NCBI GenBank assembly: GCA_035318925.1
Contig: DATHDS010000025.1
Location: 31,082-95,081 of the forward strand
Direction of reading: 5' to 3'
From: VAXT01 sp035318925
Lineage (GTDB): Bacteria; Actinomycetota; Thermoleophilia; Gaiellales; Gaiellaceae
Length of the DNA: 64,000 bases
This document shows positions 26,899 through 37,200 of the stretch, piece by piece. Made by a program: the position numbers and the translations under genes. The notes below the pieces were generated by a model that was not told the DNA's origin, ran no database searches, and saw nothing but the letters and a program-made list of their open reading frames with translations. Position 1 is the stretch's first letter, and every line of letters starts with the position of its first letter.

Positions 26899-28611
26899 GT
26901 GATTCGGCTTCCGGTCGCCGATCCCGGAATCCCCGACACGCGCTCGCCAGCGCGGCTGCTGGTTTGGGTCGGGCGCCAGCAGGTCGGCACGCTCGTCGCC
27001 GGCGTCCTCTTCGGCATCGCCTGGATGGTGGCCCAGGCGCTGATGCCGTTCGCAATCGGCCGTGCGATCCAGAACGGCATCGTGAACCACGACAACCACT
27101 CCCTTGCCGTGTGGACGCTTGTCCTGCTCGGGCTCGGCGCGACCCAGGCGGTCGCCGGGGTCATGCGGCACCGGTGCGCCGTCTCCAACTGGCTCCAGGC
27201 CTCGTTCCGGCTCGCACAGGTCGTCGCGCACCACGCCGCCCGGGCGGGCCCTGCCGTGCGGAACAAGCTTTCGACGGGCGAGGTCGTCGCCACCGTCACG
27301 AACGACGCGATGCGAGCGGGTGGCGCGTTCGACATCACCGCGCGGCTGGCCGGAGCGATCGTCGCGTATTTCGTCGTCGCCTTCATCCTGCTGTCGGCAT
27401 CCGTCGTTCTCGGCCTCGTCGTCCTGATCGGCGTGCCCGTGCTCGTCCTCCTGCTCGGTTTTGTCATCAAGCCGCTCCAGGCCCGGCAGCTCAAGCAGCG
27501 CGAAGAGGTCGGCAAGCTGACCGCGCTCGGCGCCGACACCGCCGCGGGGCTGCGCGTCCTGCGAGGCATCGGCGGCGAGGCGGCGTTCTTCCAGCGCTAT
27601 CACGCCCGCTCGCAGGAGGTGCGGCGAGCCGGCGTGCGGGTCGCGCTTCCGCAGTCGACGCTCGACTCGGCCCAGGTGCTGATCCCCGGGCTCTTCGTCG
27701 TCTTCGTCACCTGGCTGGGGGCGCGCTTCGCGCTCTCGGGGAAGATCGACGTCGGGGACCTGGTCGCTTTCTACGGATATGCCGCGTTCCTCGTCATCCC
27801 GCTGCGCACGGCCGCGGAGGCCGTGGACAAGATCACGCGCTCGCACGTCGGCGCCGGGAAGATGCTCAACGTGCTCCGGGTCGAGCGCGAGATCCTCGAG
27901 CCGGAGAGCCCGGTCGCCGAGCCGCCCGTCGGCGTACCGCTTGCGGATCCGCAGTCCGGGCTCGTGATCGAGCCGGGGCGCCTGACCTGCATCGTCTCCT
28001 CCCCGCCCCAGGAAGCCGGAGCGATCGCCGACCGGCTCGGGCGTTTCGGCCGGGACGACGGCGCGTTCCTCGGCGACGTGCGGCTCGCGCACCTCCCGGT
28101 GGAGACTGTCCGACGGCGGATTGTCGTCAGCGAGGCGGATCCGGTGCTCTTTTCGGGGACGCTCCGTCGAGGGCTCGATCCCTGGGGGCGGGCGGAGGAC
28201 GACGGGGCGATCCATTCGGCGATCGCGATCGCCAACGCCGAGGACGTCATCGAAGCCCTGCCGGACGGACTCGAGACGACGATCGACGAGCGCGGGCGGT
28301 CGTTCTCGGGCGGCCAGCGCCAGCGGCTCGTGCTCGCCCGGGCGCTGCTCTCGGACGCCGAGCTGCTCGTGCTCGTCGAGCCGACGAGCGCCGTCGACGC
28401 CCATACCGAGGCGCGGATCGCCAAGCGGCTGCGCGAGGCGCGCGACGGCAAGACGACGGTCATCGTCACCACGAGCCCGCTCGTCCTCGACCAGGCCGAC
28501 CGCGTCGTCTTCCTCGAAGGCGGACGGGTCGTCACGGACGGAACGCACCGAGAGCTCCTACGGACAAGCCGCGCCTACAACTGGACCGTGACCCGAGGAG
28601 AGGACCTGTGA
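26899..28611 (+). CDS. ABC exporter half-transporter, degenerate-Walker subunit
   Basis: The protein has 570 residues: six-helix ABC exporter membrane domain (about 1-310) and a C-terminal nucleotide-binding domain. The nucleotide domain is lopsided. The Walker A lysine loop is absent (VSSPPQEAGAIAD in its place), Walker B reads LLVLVEPTSAV with the Asp replaced by Val, and the H-loop His is missing (IVTTSPL). The signature SFSGGQRQRL is intact. It overlaps the next ABC gene by 4 nt. Taken with that partner, it supplies only the signature half of the working ATP site, as in heterodimeric exporters of the TM287/288 and BmrCD type. The substrate is unknown. Confidence 0.92.
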   Translation: MIRLPVADPGIPDTRSPARLLVWVGRQQVGTLVAGVLFGIAWMVAQALMPFAIGRAIQNGIVNHDNHSLAVWTLVLLGLGATQAVAGVMRHRCAVSNWLQASFRLAQVVAHHAARAGPAVRNKLSTGEVVATVTNDAMRAGGAFDITARLAGAIVAYFVVAFILLSASVVLGLVVLIGVPVLVLLLGFVIKPLQARQLKQREEVGKLTALGADTAAGLRVLRGIGGEAAFFQRYHARSQEVRRAGVRVALPQSTLDSAQVLIPGLFVVFVTWLGARFALSGKIDVGDLVAFYGYAAFLVIPLRTAAEAVDKITRSHVGAGKMLNVLRVEREILEPESPVAEPPVGVPLADPQSGLVIEPGRLTCIVSSPPQEAGAIADRLGRFGRDDGAFLGDVRLAHLPVETVRRRIVVSEADPVLFSGTLRRGLDPWGRAEDDGAIHSAIAIANAEDVIEALPDGLETTIDERGRSFSGGQRQRLVLARALLSDAELLVLVEPTSAVDAHTEARIAKRLREARDGKTTVIVTTSPLVLDQADRVVFLEGGRVVTDGTHRELLRTSRAYNWTVTRGEDL

Positions 28612-30350
28612 GCGATCTGCTTCCGATCGCCAACGGCCCCGACCTTCGCGCCGAGGCCCGACGGCTCGGGCGTCGTCACCGGAAGGCGCTCGCGGGCACA
28701 GTCTGCCTCCATGCAGCGGCGGCGGCGGCCGGCCTGGCCGGGCCGCCTCTGCTCGGCAAGATCGTCCAGTCGTTGCAGGAGGGCACCACGCGTCGGCACA
28801 TCGACACCCTCGTCCTGATCCTCGCGGCGGCCCTGTTCGTGCAGACGATCGTCACGTTCGGAGCGCGTCTCGCGTCGTTCGTCCTCTCGGAGAAGATGTT
28901 CGCCGAGCTGCGCGAGGACTTCATGCTTCGGGTGCTCGCGCTGCCGCTCTCGACGGTGGAGCGAGCCGGTACGGGAGACCTCGTGTCGCGTACGACTGCC
29001 GACGTCGACGCGCTCGCGCGAACGGTCCGCTTCGCCATCCCGGAGACGCTGATCGCCGCTGTCACGACGATCTTGACCGTGGCCGCCGCGGTCTGGGTGA
29101 GCCCGATCGCAGCACTGCCATGCATTACGGGAGTGCCATTGCTCCTGGTCGGCACACGCTGGTATCTGCACAGGGCGCCGGCGGGATACCTGTGGGAACG
29201 CGCCTCGTACGCGACCCTCGCGGGCACCGTGAGCGAGACCGTCGAGGGCGGCAGGACCGTGGAGGCGTTGAGCCTCCGCGAGGAGCGCGTCGGCCGGATC
29301 GACTCCGATCTCGACAATTCCTATCGCGCGGAGCGGCGCACGCTGTTCCTCCGCACGATGTGGTTCCCGTCCGCCGAGTTCGCGTACGTCCTGCCGGTCG
29401 CCGCCTCGCTCGCGTGGGGCGGCTGGCTCGTCTCGTCCGGCCGCGCGTCGATCGGTCAGGTGACGGCGGTCGCGCTCTTCGTCGTCAAGCTCGCGGACCC
29501 CGTCGACCGGTTGATCTCGTGGCTCGACGAGATCCAGGTCGGGCTGACGTCGTTCGCCCGCCTCGTCGGGATCGCCCGCGTCCCGCCGGACCGGTACGCG
29601 ACCGACGACGAGCCCGAGGGCGATCGGCTGCGCGCCGAGGGCGTGCGTTACGCATACGTCGCCGACCGCGACGTCCTGCACGGCATCGACCTCGACCTCG
29701 AGCCCGGGGAGCGGGTCGCCGTGGTCGGCCCGTCGGGCGCCGGCAAGTCGACGCTCGGGCGCCTGCTTGCGGGCATCCACCCGCCGCGGGTCGGCCTCGT
29801 CGAGGTCGGTGGCGTGCGGTTGGTCGACCTGCCGCTCGACACACTGCGGACCGAGGTGGCACTGGTCACGCAGGAGCAGCACGTGTTCGTCGGCACCCTC
29901 GCCGACAATCTCCGCCTCGCCCGGCCGAGAGCCTCCGACGCGCAGCTGACGGAAGCCTTCACGGCGGTCGATGCGATCGAGTGGGTCGAAGCGCTGCCCG
30001 ACGGCCTGGAGACGGTCGTCGGCGCGGGCGGCTACCCGCTCACGCCCCCGCAGGCACAGCAGGTCGCGCTCGCGCGGCTGGTGCTCGCGGACCCGCACAC
30101 GCTCGTCCTCGACGAGGCAACCTCGCTACTCGACCCGCGGGCCGCGCGCCATCTCGAGCGCTCGCTTGCGTCCGTGTTGGACGGCAGAACGGTCGTCGCG
30201 ATCGCGCACCGGCTGCACACGGCCCACGATGCGGACCGGGTCGCCGTCGTCGAGGACGGCCTCCTGAACGAGCTGGGAACCCACGCGGAGCTCGTGGCCA
30301 ATCGCGGCCCATACGCGGCACTCTGGGACTCCTGGCACGGCGACCGATAG
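28608..30350 (+). CDS. ABC exporter half-transporter, catalytic-Walker subunit
   Basis: The GTG start lies inside the stop of the upstream ABC gene, behind GAGGAGAGGA, giving 580 residues. The exporter membrane domain (about 1-320) is followed by a nucleotide-binding domain with a perfect Walker A (GPSGAGKST), Walker B with catalytic Glu (LVLDEATSLLD) and H-loop (VAIAHRL). The signature motif is degenerate (YPLTPPQAQQ instead of LSGGQ). Its defects are exactly complementary to those of its partner. The pair should form one consensus and one non-hydrolysing ATP site. Confidence 0.93.
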   Translation: MSDLLPIANGPDLRAEARRLGRRHRKALAGTVCLHAAAAAAGLAGPPLLGKIVQSLQEGTTRRHIDTLVLILAAALFVQTIVTFGARLASFVLSEKMFAELREDFMLRVLALPLSTVERAGTGDLVSRTTADVDALARTVRFAIPETLIAAVTTILTVAAAVWVSPIAALPCITGVPLLLVGTRWYLHRAPAGYLWERASYATLAGTVSETVEGGRTVEALSLREERVGRIDSDLDNSYRAERRTLFLRTMWFPSAEFAYVLPVAASLAWGGWLVSSGRASIGQVTAVALFVVKLADPVDRLISWLDEIQVGLTSFARLVGIARVPPDRYATDDEPEGDRLRAEGVRYAYVADRDVLHGIDLDLEPGERVAVVGPSGAGKSTLGRLLAGIHPPRVGLVEVGGVRLVDLPLDTLRTEVALVTQEQHVFVGTLADNLRLARPRASDAQLTEAFTAVDAIEWVEALPDGLETVVGAGGYPLTPPQAQQVALARLVLADPHTLVLDEATSLLDPRAARHLERSLASVLDGRTVVAIAHRLHTAHDADRVAVVEDGLLNELGTHAELVANRGPYAALWDSWHGDR

Positions 30351-30510
30351 GTCCCGGGCCAGGGCCGGGACTCGCAGAAAGTGCTCCACACTTTCTGCGA
30401 CCAAGAGCACGGGAGCCGAGGAACGACGGTTCGACGAGCACGCTCTTGGCGGTCGCTGATATCGCGACGGTGACCCTTTCGGACTTTGCAACAGTCTGTT
30501 GCAAAGTCCG
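30351..30510. repeat. Array of five consecutive stem-loops between convergent genes
   Basis: Five inverted repeats follow one another: 30351-30371 (GTCCCGG arms); 30372-30400 (12-bp perfect arms TCGCAGAAAGTG, 5-nt loop); 30401-30449 (CCAAGAGC/GCTCTTGG, long loop); 30452-30468 (GTCGC/GCGAC around a GATATC-containing loop); and 30480-30510 (15-bp perfect arms CGGACTTTGCAACAG, 1-nt loop). The array lies between the ends of the ABC operon and the csoR gene. It could act as a bidirectional terminator or be a cluster of REP-like elements. No T-tracts are present. Confidence 0.7.
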
Positions 30511-30529
30511 GAGGCGTTGGCCCCGAGGG

Positions 30530-30834
30530 TCAGCGCGTTCTTGCGAAGCGCTGGACTGCTTCGAGGAGCTCTTCGGTTTTTGTCGCCGCGTCTGCTTCGT
30601 CTCCAGACGTCAGCGCTCCGGCCACGCAGTGGCGGACGTGCTCGTCGAGGATCTTGAGCGCGACTGCTTCCAGTGCTGTGTTGACGGCCGCGATTTGGGT
30701 GAGGATGTCGATGCAGTACCGATCGTCCTCGACCATGCGCTCGATGCCGCGGACCTGGCCCTCGATGCGGTGGAGCCGCTTGACGAGCGCTTCCTTGTCC
30801 TTGGTGTAGCCGTGCTCGTGGCTCTCGGTCTTGC

Positions 30835-30838
<4 letters not shown>
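30530..30838 (-). CDS. csoR: CsoR-type copper-sensing repressor
   Basis: The protein has 102 residues of the DUF156/CsoR fold. The three copper ligands of the family are all present with the right spacing: Cys42 (YCIDIL), His67 and Cys71 (EHVRHCV), 25 and 4 residues apart as in the mycobacterial protein. The N-terminal RLHRIEGQVRGIERM helix is the usual DNA-contact signature. Its ATG overlaps the copA stop by 4 nt, so repressor and pump form one operon. Cu(I) binding would release it from the promoter upstream of copA. Confidence 0.94.
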
Positions 30839-32934
<2,096 letters not shown>

Positions 32935-32945
32935 CGTCGCTCATC

Positions 32946-32962
32946 ATACCGCCCGGGGGTAT
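32946..32962. promoter_or_regulatory. Putative CsoR operator upstream of copA
   Basis: The arms ATACC and GGTAT flank a GC-rich centre, with 7 of 8 possible pairs matched. CsoR operators in actinobacteria are pseudo-palindromes of this sort with TACC/GGTA ends and a G-tract core. The site lies 12 bp before the copA start and the operon encodes CsoR. Assignment is by position and likeness only. Confidence 0.5.
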
Positions 32963-32968
32963 CTCGAA

Positions 32969-34429
32969 CTAGTCGGCTTCGGCAGTCGCGAGCGCTCCGT
33001 GCCCCTCCTGTTGCTCGTGCACGGCCGCCTGCTTGTTGACCAGGAACGAACCGCCGATCGCCGCCCCTGCGACGGCGAAGATCGCGCCGACGAGAAACGC
33101 GGCGTGGTAGCCGCCGGTGAGCGCGGCCAGCGGGGAATCACCGGAGGCGCCCAGGCTGTCCGTGCGGGACGCTGCGAGGCTGGCGAGAACCGCGAGCCCG
33201 AGCGCACCGCCCATCATGAACGCGGTGTTGACGACTCCCGAGGCGAGCCCGGATCGTTGCGGCTCCACGTCGCTCATCGCCGCGAGCAGCAGCGGGTTGA
33301 ACGCCATGCCCGCGCCGAACGCGAGCAGGATCATCCCGGGGAGCACGTCCATGACGAAGCTCCCATCGACGGGTGCCCGCGCGAACAGCACGAGCCCGGC
33401 CGCAGCCAATGACAGCCCGATCGTGAGCGGAACCCTGAGGCCGAAGCGCAGAACGAGCTTGGCGGAGAGCCCGAGGGAGAAGGCTCCCATGATCAGGTTT
33501 GCCGGCAGGAACGCAAGCCCGACCCGCAGCGGGCTGTATCCGAGAACGAACTGGAGGTACTGGGCCGAGAGGAAGAACCAGGCAAACATGGCTGCCGCCC
33601 AGAGGACGGCGACGACGTTCGCGGTCGCGACGTTGCGCAGCCGGAAGAGGCTGAGCGGCATCAGCGGCGACGAAACCCGCGCCTCGATCGCGAGGAAGAC
33701 CACCAGGAGCGCAACTCCGGCGCCAAGCAGGCCGAGCGTCTTGCCCGAGGTCCAGCCGTTCGTGTTCCCGTTCACGATCGCGTAGACGGCGAACATCAGC
33801 GAGGCCGTCACGGTGACCGCTCCCGCGACGTCGAGCCGCTCGGAAGCCGCCGGCCCCGGGCCGCCGGGCAGCAGCAGCAAGCTGAGCGCGACGACGAAGA
33901 CCCCGATCGGGAGGTTGACGAGGAAGATCCAGTGCCAGTTGAGAACGTCGGTGAGGACGCCGCCGAGCAGCACGCCGATCGTTCCGCCCGCGGAGAGCAC
34001 GAAGCCGAAGACGCCCATCGCCTTCGCCCGCTCGGCCGTCTCCGTGAACATGATCATGATCAACGAGAAGGCAACCGCCGAGACGACCGCGCCGCCGAGT
34101 CCCTGGACAGCCCGCGCCACGACCAGGAGGCCCTGCGAGTTCGAAAGGCCGCAGCCGGCCGACGCGAGGGTGAAGAGCGTGAGCCCAATCAGGAAGAGCC
34201 GGCGGTGACCGAACAGGTCGCCCAGCTTGCCGCCGAGCAGGAGGAAGCCGCCGAACGTCAACAGATACGCGTTCACGACCCAGGCGAGCGAGGTCTGCGA
34301 GAAGCCGAGGTCGCTCTTGATCGAGGGCAGGGCCACGTTCACGATCGTCGAGTCGAGCACGATCATCAGATCGCCCAGGCAAAGGACGACCAGCGCCAGC
34401 CAGCGTGTGCGGGCGTCCAGTCCGGTCAT
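32969..34429 (-). CDS. DHA2-family (EmrB/QacA) MFS efflux transporter
   Basis: I chose the ATG at 34429 because a GGAAG element lies 8 nt upstream; an upstream TTG at 34453 would add eight charged residues. The 486-residue protein has about 14 hydrophobic helices. Motif A is seen in LGGKLGDLFGHRRLFLIG and the motif C region in SAGGTIGVLLGGVL, followed by NWHWIFLVNLPIG, all typical of drug:H+ antiporter family 2. It likely exports drugs or other toxic compounds. No TetR or MarR regulator adjoins it. A hairpin with a six-base loop lies in its leader. Confidence 0.93.
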   Translation of the reverse strand: MTGLDARTRWLALVVLCLGDLMIVLDSTIVNVALPSIKSDLGFSQTSLAWVVNAYLLTFGGFLLLGGKLGDLFGHRRLFLIGLTLFTLASAGCGLSNSQGLLVVARAVQGLGGAVVSAVAFSLIMIMFTETAERAKAMGVFGFVLSAGGTIGVLLGGVLTDVLNWHWIFLVNLPIGVFVVALSLLLLPGGPGPAASERLDVAGAVTVTASLMFAVYAIVNGNTNGWTSGKTLGLLGAGVALLVVFLAIEARVSSPLMPLSLFRLRNVATANVVAVLWAAAMFAWFFLSAQYLQFVLGYSPLRVGLAFLPANLIMGAFSLGLSAKLVLRFGLRVPLTIGLSLAAAGLVLFARAPVDGSFVMDVLPGMILLAFGAGMAFNPLLLAAMSDVEPQRSGLASGVVNTAFMMGGALGLAVLASLAASRTDSLGASGDSPLAALTGGYHAAFLVGAIFAVAGAAIGGSFLVNKQAAVHEQQEGHGALATAEAD

Positions 34430-34497
34430 GGGTTCGTCTTCCTTTCGCTCCAATTTCTACTCATCTGGACGGTTTAGACCTGGCTGCGGCCGAAAAT

Positions 34498-34517
34498 TCA
34501 TCGGTGCGAGCCGATGA
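34498..34517. promoter_or_regulatory. Hairpin with hexanucleotide loop in MFS leader
   Basis: The arms TCATCGG and CCGATGA (7 bp, perfect) enclose a six-base loop. It lies about 70 nt upstream of the MFS start and about 30 nt upstream of the divergent STAS-like gene. A near-copy with the same arms and loop size is at 35751. Hexaloop hairpins are the RNA targets of ANTAR proteins, and one is encoded 1.3 kb away. The loop lacks the usual first-position A on either strand, so this remains a guess. Confidence 0.35.
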
Positions 34518-34548
34518 GTTTCCCGCGGCGGGGCGGTCCCTCTATGCG

Positions 34549-34755
34549 ATGCCCGCTTCGGTGCCGGATACGGTCACCTTCACGATCGACGTGCGCGGCG
34601 TCGACCCGAACGCGGTCACCGTCGACGCGCTGGCGCGGCTCCAACTCGCGGCGAGGCGGCTCTCGTGCCGACTGCTACTGCGCAATGCATCGCCGGAGCT
34701 GCTCGAGCTCGTCGCGTTCATGGGCCTCGCCGACGTCCTGCGGGAATCGGGCTAG
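34549..34755 (+). CDS. Small STAS-like protein
   Basis: The protein has 68 residues and resembles the core of a STAS/anti-sigma-factor-antagonist domain: TVDALARLQLAARR helix, a short strand (RLLLRNAS) and PELLELVAFMGLADVL, the end of the STAS fold. A full STAS domain is about 100 residues, so the first strands are missing or the start lies further upstream; in-frame sequence upstream is open. The stop overlaps the convergent sigma-factor stop through a shared CTAG. A role in regulating that or another sigma factor is possible but unproven. Confidence 0.6.
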   Translation: MPASVPDTVTFTIDVRGVDPNAVTVDALARLQLAARRLSCRLLLRNASPELLELVAFMGLADVLRESG

Positions 34756-35711
34756 GCCTCGAGCCGCGCGGGCAGGCCGAAGAGCGGGAAGAGCGTGTCC
34801 GTGTCGAGGAAGAACGTGAGCTCGACGATGCTGCCGTCCTTGACCTCCAGCACCTGGAGCGCCCACGGGTCGTAGCCGCTGCCCGATTCGCTCGGCTTGT
34901 ACTGGCCGAAAGCGGGCGCTCCGTTCGCCGCCACGGTGGGGATGACGCGCGAGCCCTGACAGCCGATTCCCGGCCCCCACCACCAGGTGAAGATGTCGTC
35001 TCGTCCCTGCAGCCAGAGGTCAAACGGCGGCATCGACTGGATTGCGTCCTCCCGGATCAGCGACGTGAGCGCGTCTATGTCGTAGCGCTCGAAGGCCTCG
35101 ACGTAGCGGGCGAGGAGCTCGGCGTCCGCCTCGTCGACCGAGCGGGACGTGTCCCCCACGCTCAGGTCGCTCGCCTCGAGCGTTGCACGGGCTCGCTGGA
35201 GTGCGCTGTTCACCGACGCGACGCTCGTCTCGAGCAGCTCCGCGACCTCGCCGGCCTTCCAGCGCAGCACCTCGCAGAGGATCAGAGCCGCGCGCTGGCG
35301 CGGCGGCAGATGTTGGAGGGCCGCGACCAGCGCGAGCCGGGTCGTTTCCCGCGAGGCAGCGACCTCCGCCGGGTCGTCCGGCAGCGGCTGGATCCAGGTC
35401 ACTTCGGGCAGCGTGTTGAGGTTCGCCTCGACAGGCTCCCTTGCCGGCCCCAGATCCATCGGCCGCGCACGCCGCTCGCGCCCGTCCAGCATGTCGAGGC
35501 AAACGTTCGTGGCGATCCGGTACAGCCAGGAGCGGAGTGATGCGCGGCCCTCGAAGCTGTCGATGCTCCGCCAGGCCCGGATGAACGTGTCCTGCACGGC
35601 GTCCTCGGCTTCGAACGGCGAGCCGAGCATCCGGTAGCAGTAGCCGGTCAGCTCGCGGCGATGCTGCTCGAGGCTTTGCTCGAGCTCGCGAGAGGCGGAG
35701 GACGTCTCCAT
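34752..35711 (-). CDS. ECF sigma factor with C-terminal SnoaL-like domain (SigG-like)
   Basis: An upstream GTG at 35738 is also possible, but the ATG at 35711 has an AGGA element 8 nt before it and gives 319 residues. Sigma region 2 is seen in LTGYCYRMLGSPFEAEDAVQ and RSWLYRIATNVCLDML. Region 4 is LPPRQRAALILCEVLRWKA with VASVNSALQRARATL. Residues from about 195 form an NTF2/SnoaL-like domain ending in FFLDTDTLFPLFGLP. This architecture matches the mycobacterial SigG-type ECF group, where the tail domain replaces a separate anti-sigma factor. It lies 45 nt downstream of the ANTAR gene in the same direction. Confidence 0.9.
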   Translation of the reverse strand: METSSASRELEQSLEQHRRELTGYCYRMLGSPFEAEDAVQDTFIRAWRSIDSFEGRASLRSWLYRIATNVCLDMLDGRERRARPMDLGPAREPVEANLNTLPEVTWIQPLPDDPAEVAASRETTRLALVAALQHLPPRQRAALILCEVLRWKAGEVAELLETSVASVNSALQRARATLEASDLSVGDTSRSVDEADAELLARYVEAFERYDIDALTSLIREDAIQSMPPFDLWLQGRDDIFTWWWGPGIGCQGSRVIPTVAANGAPAFGQYKPSESGSGYDPWALQVLEVKDGSIVELTFFLDTDTLFPLFGLPARLEA

Positions 35712-35750
35712 GAGGGGCATCCTAGATAGGACGTTCACCCCGGCAGAGAA

Positions 35751-35770
35751 TCATCGGCTCGAGCCGACGA
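35751..35770. promoter_or_regulatory. Hexaloop hairpin in sigma-factor leader
   Basis: The arms TCATCGG and CCGACGA enclose CTCGAG; on the minus-strand transcript the single mismatch becomes a G-U pair. It lies between the ANTAR gene and the ECF sigma gene and nearly repeats the hairpin at 34498. It could be an RNA-level control site or a dispersed palindrome. Confidence 0.35.
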
Positions 35771-35782
35771 GGAACAAGAGAG

Positions 35783-36406
35783 CTAGGGCAGCAGCGGGGT
35801 TTTCTCGGGCTCCGGAGGAAGAAGCAGGAGGTGGCTATGGACGACGGCGACCGCGACGTCGCTGAGCTTGCCGCCGTTGTGCTGGGAGTGGTCGCGCAGC
35901 CGCTCGAACGCCGCGTCGGCGTTGATCGAGTACCGGGCCATGAGGATGCCTTTCGCCTGCTCGATTATCGCGCGTCGCCCGAACGCTCCCTGAAGGCTCT
36001 GGTACTCGCTGAAGCGCTGGAGCGTGATGTCGATCGAGCTTTGCAGCTCCTCGGGCGTGCCCTCGATGATGTAGGCGAAGACGCCGCGCTTCGCGGCCTC
36101 GTGTACGTAGGCCGGGTCGTCGGCGTGGAGGATCGCGATCACCGGGCAGGAGGCCTCGCGGACGATCTCGGAGATCAGCTCGAGCGCATGCTCCGAGCTC
36201 GACCCGAGGCCGACGAGGGCGACATCGGGGTGCTCCCTGGCCGTGGCGACCCCGACTTCCTTGACATAGATCTCGCGCGCGATCACGTCGTGTCCGAGCC
36301 CGATCACCACGGTGGCGAGCAACTCGAGACGATCGCGCCGCTCGTTCGCGATCAGAACGCGGAGGTGCTTCAGGTCGCTGTCGTCCATCGCCCGGTTTGC
36401 TCTCAT
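35783..36406 (-). CDS. ANTAR-domain response regulator (AmiR/NasT type)
   Basis: The protein has 207 residues. The N-terminal half is a degenerate receiver: ANERRDRLELL replaces the acidic pair and ALVGLGSS replaces the phospho-acceptor loop, so normal phosphorylation is doubtful. The C-terminal ANTAR domain (about 145-195) has the hallmark IEQAKGILMARYSINADAAF. ANTAR proteins bind paired hexaloop RNA hairpins and prevent termination. A second possible start at Met7 exists. It is followed by the ECF sigma factor gene, and hexaloop-type hairpins occur nearby. Confidence 0.91.
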   Translation of the reverse strand: MRANRAMDDSDLKHLRVLIANERRDRLELLATVVIGLGHDVIAREIYVKEVGVATAREHPDVALVGLGSSSEHALELISEIVREASCPVIAILHADDPAYVHEAAKRGVFAYIIEGTPEELQSSIDITLQRFSEYQSLQGAFGRRAIIEQAKGILMARYSINADAAFERLRDHSQHNGGKLSDVAVAVVHSHLLLLPPEPEKTPLLP

Positions 36407-36757
36407 TTCATCGGAAAACTGCGGCTTCCTCCGAAACCGATTGGCGAAGCACCGATTTTACCGACTTCTCGATCGGCTCCACAAGATCAGGCCCAACAGA
36501 AACCTCTCGCAATTTGCGTACGAGAAGCGAGCTGACCCCTTTCGCGATATCACCCTTTCGGGGTACAAGAACGGTGCTACTCCTCAGCTACCCTCGGTTA
36601 GCGGTGCTGTAAACATCGGCACCGGGATGCCCGCCGGATCTCAAGCAAGTGGCCCGGCGAAACGTCCTCCCACAGACGATGCGGGTTGGGCACGTTGGAG
36701 CCGGCCTTACGCCCTCCTGGTCGGCGCTCATACCCCCGACTCCCTCGGAGGACACCA
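36407..36757. other. 351-bp intergenic region, probable regulatory leader
   Basis: No gene is supported here. It separates the ANTAR gene (minus) from a small plus-strand gene. It holds several CCGAT/ATCGG words near the ANTAR start, a stretch at 36546-36561 where GATATC is followed at once by ACCCTTTCGG, and a possible 6-bp stem (CGGTGC/GCACCG) around 36610. GATATC and ACCCTTTCGG also occur in the stem-loop array at 30458-30482. The leader of the downstream gene ends in a strong GGAGG site. Confidence 0.35.
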
Positions 36758-37135
36758 ATGAGTTCAGCACCTTCCTTGACCTTCCTCAAGCGGGGAAGAA
36801 AGCACCCGCCCACTGCCTCCTGGAGCCTCCAGGCAGTGCGGCCGGTCGAGATCGTCGCACCGGACCAGCTCAGCACCGCCTTGCTCCTGGAGTACGCCGC
36901 CCCGGTCTTTCCGGCCGAGCTCGTCTCCGGCACTTCGTGGATCGTCAGGTTGCAGCCACCACCGAGCGGCGGAGGATGGGTGCTCGAACTGCTCGCGCTC
37001 GTCGAGCGCTGGCTCGAATCGGCCCGGCTTCCCTGCGCCAACGTGCTCTACGGCGGGCGCAGCTACATGATCCGTACGTCCGTGCATCTCGCGCTCGCCG
37101 GGGCATCCTCACAGGAGGAACGCGCCACGGGTTAG
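36758..37135 (+). CDS. Uncharacterised 125-residue protein
   Basis: The ATG at 36758 is preceded by CGGAGGACACC, a strong ribosome site at ideal distance, which fixes the start. I do not recognise the family. The protein opens with a basic segment (FLKRGRKHPP) and has mixed alpha/beta character with two central hydrophobic helices (LLLEYAAPVFPAELV and WVLELLALVERWLES). It lacks membrane segments and a signal peptide, so it is probably cytosolic. It stands alone between the ANTAR gene and a hairpin terminator. A regulatory or stress role is possible from its neighbours but not shown. Confidence 0.72.
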   Translation: MSSAPSLTFLKRGRKHPPTASWSLQAVRPVEIVAPDQLSTALLLEYAAPVFPAELVSGTSWIVRLQPPPSGGGWVLELLALVERWLESARLPCANVLYGGRSYMIRTSVHLALAGASSQEERATG

Positions 37136-37200
37136 GACGCAAAGACTTCTCCAGCCGGCAACGGGCTGTCCTTTTCGGACGCCCAGCAGGCTTCACAGGT

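Noticed and set aside
26827..30098. Minus-strand frames opposite the two ABC genes
   Set aside because: They have an extreme Arg/Asp/Glu composition typical of antisense reading of GC-rich genes; the ABC motifs on the plus strand are unambiguous.
34752..35540. Plus-strand frame opposite the ECF sigma factor
   Set aside because: It is a shadow; sigma regions 2 and 4 and the SnoaL-like tail are clear on the minus strand.
37090..37160. Possible c-di-GMP riboswitch (CACAGG and GGACGCAAAG about 25 nt apart)
   Set aside because: No P2 stem forms between the two motifs, the first lies inside a coding region, and no plus-strand gene follows before a terminator.
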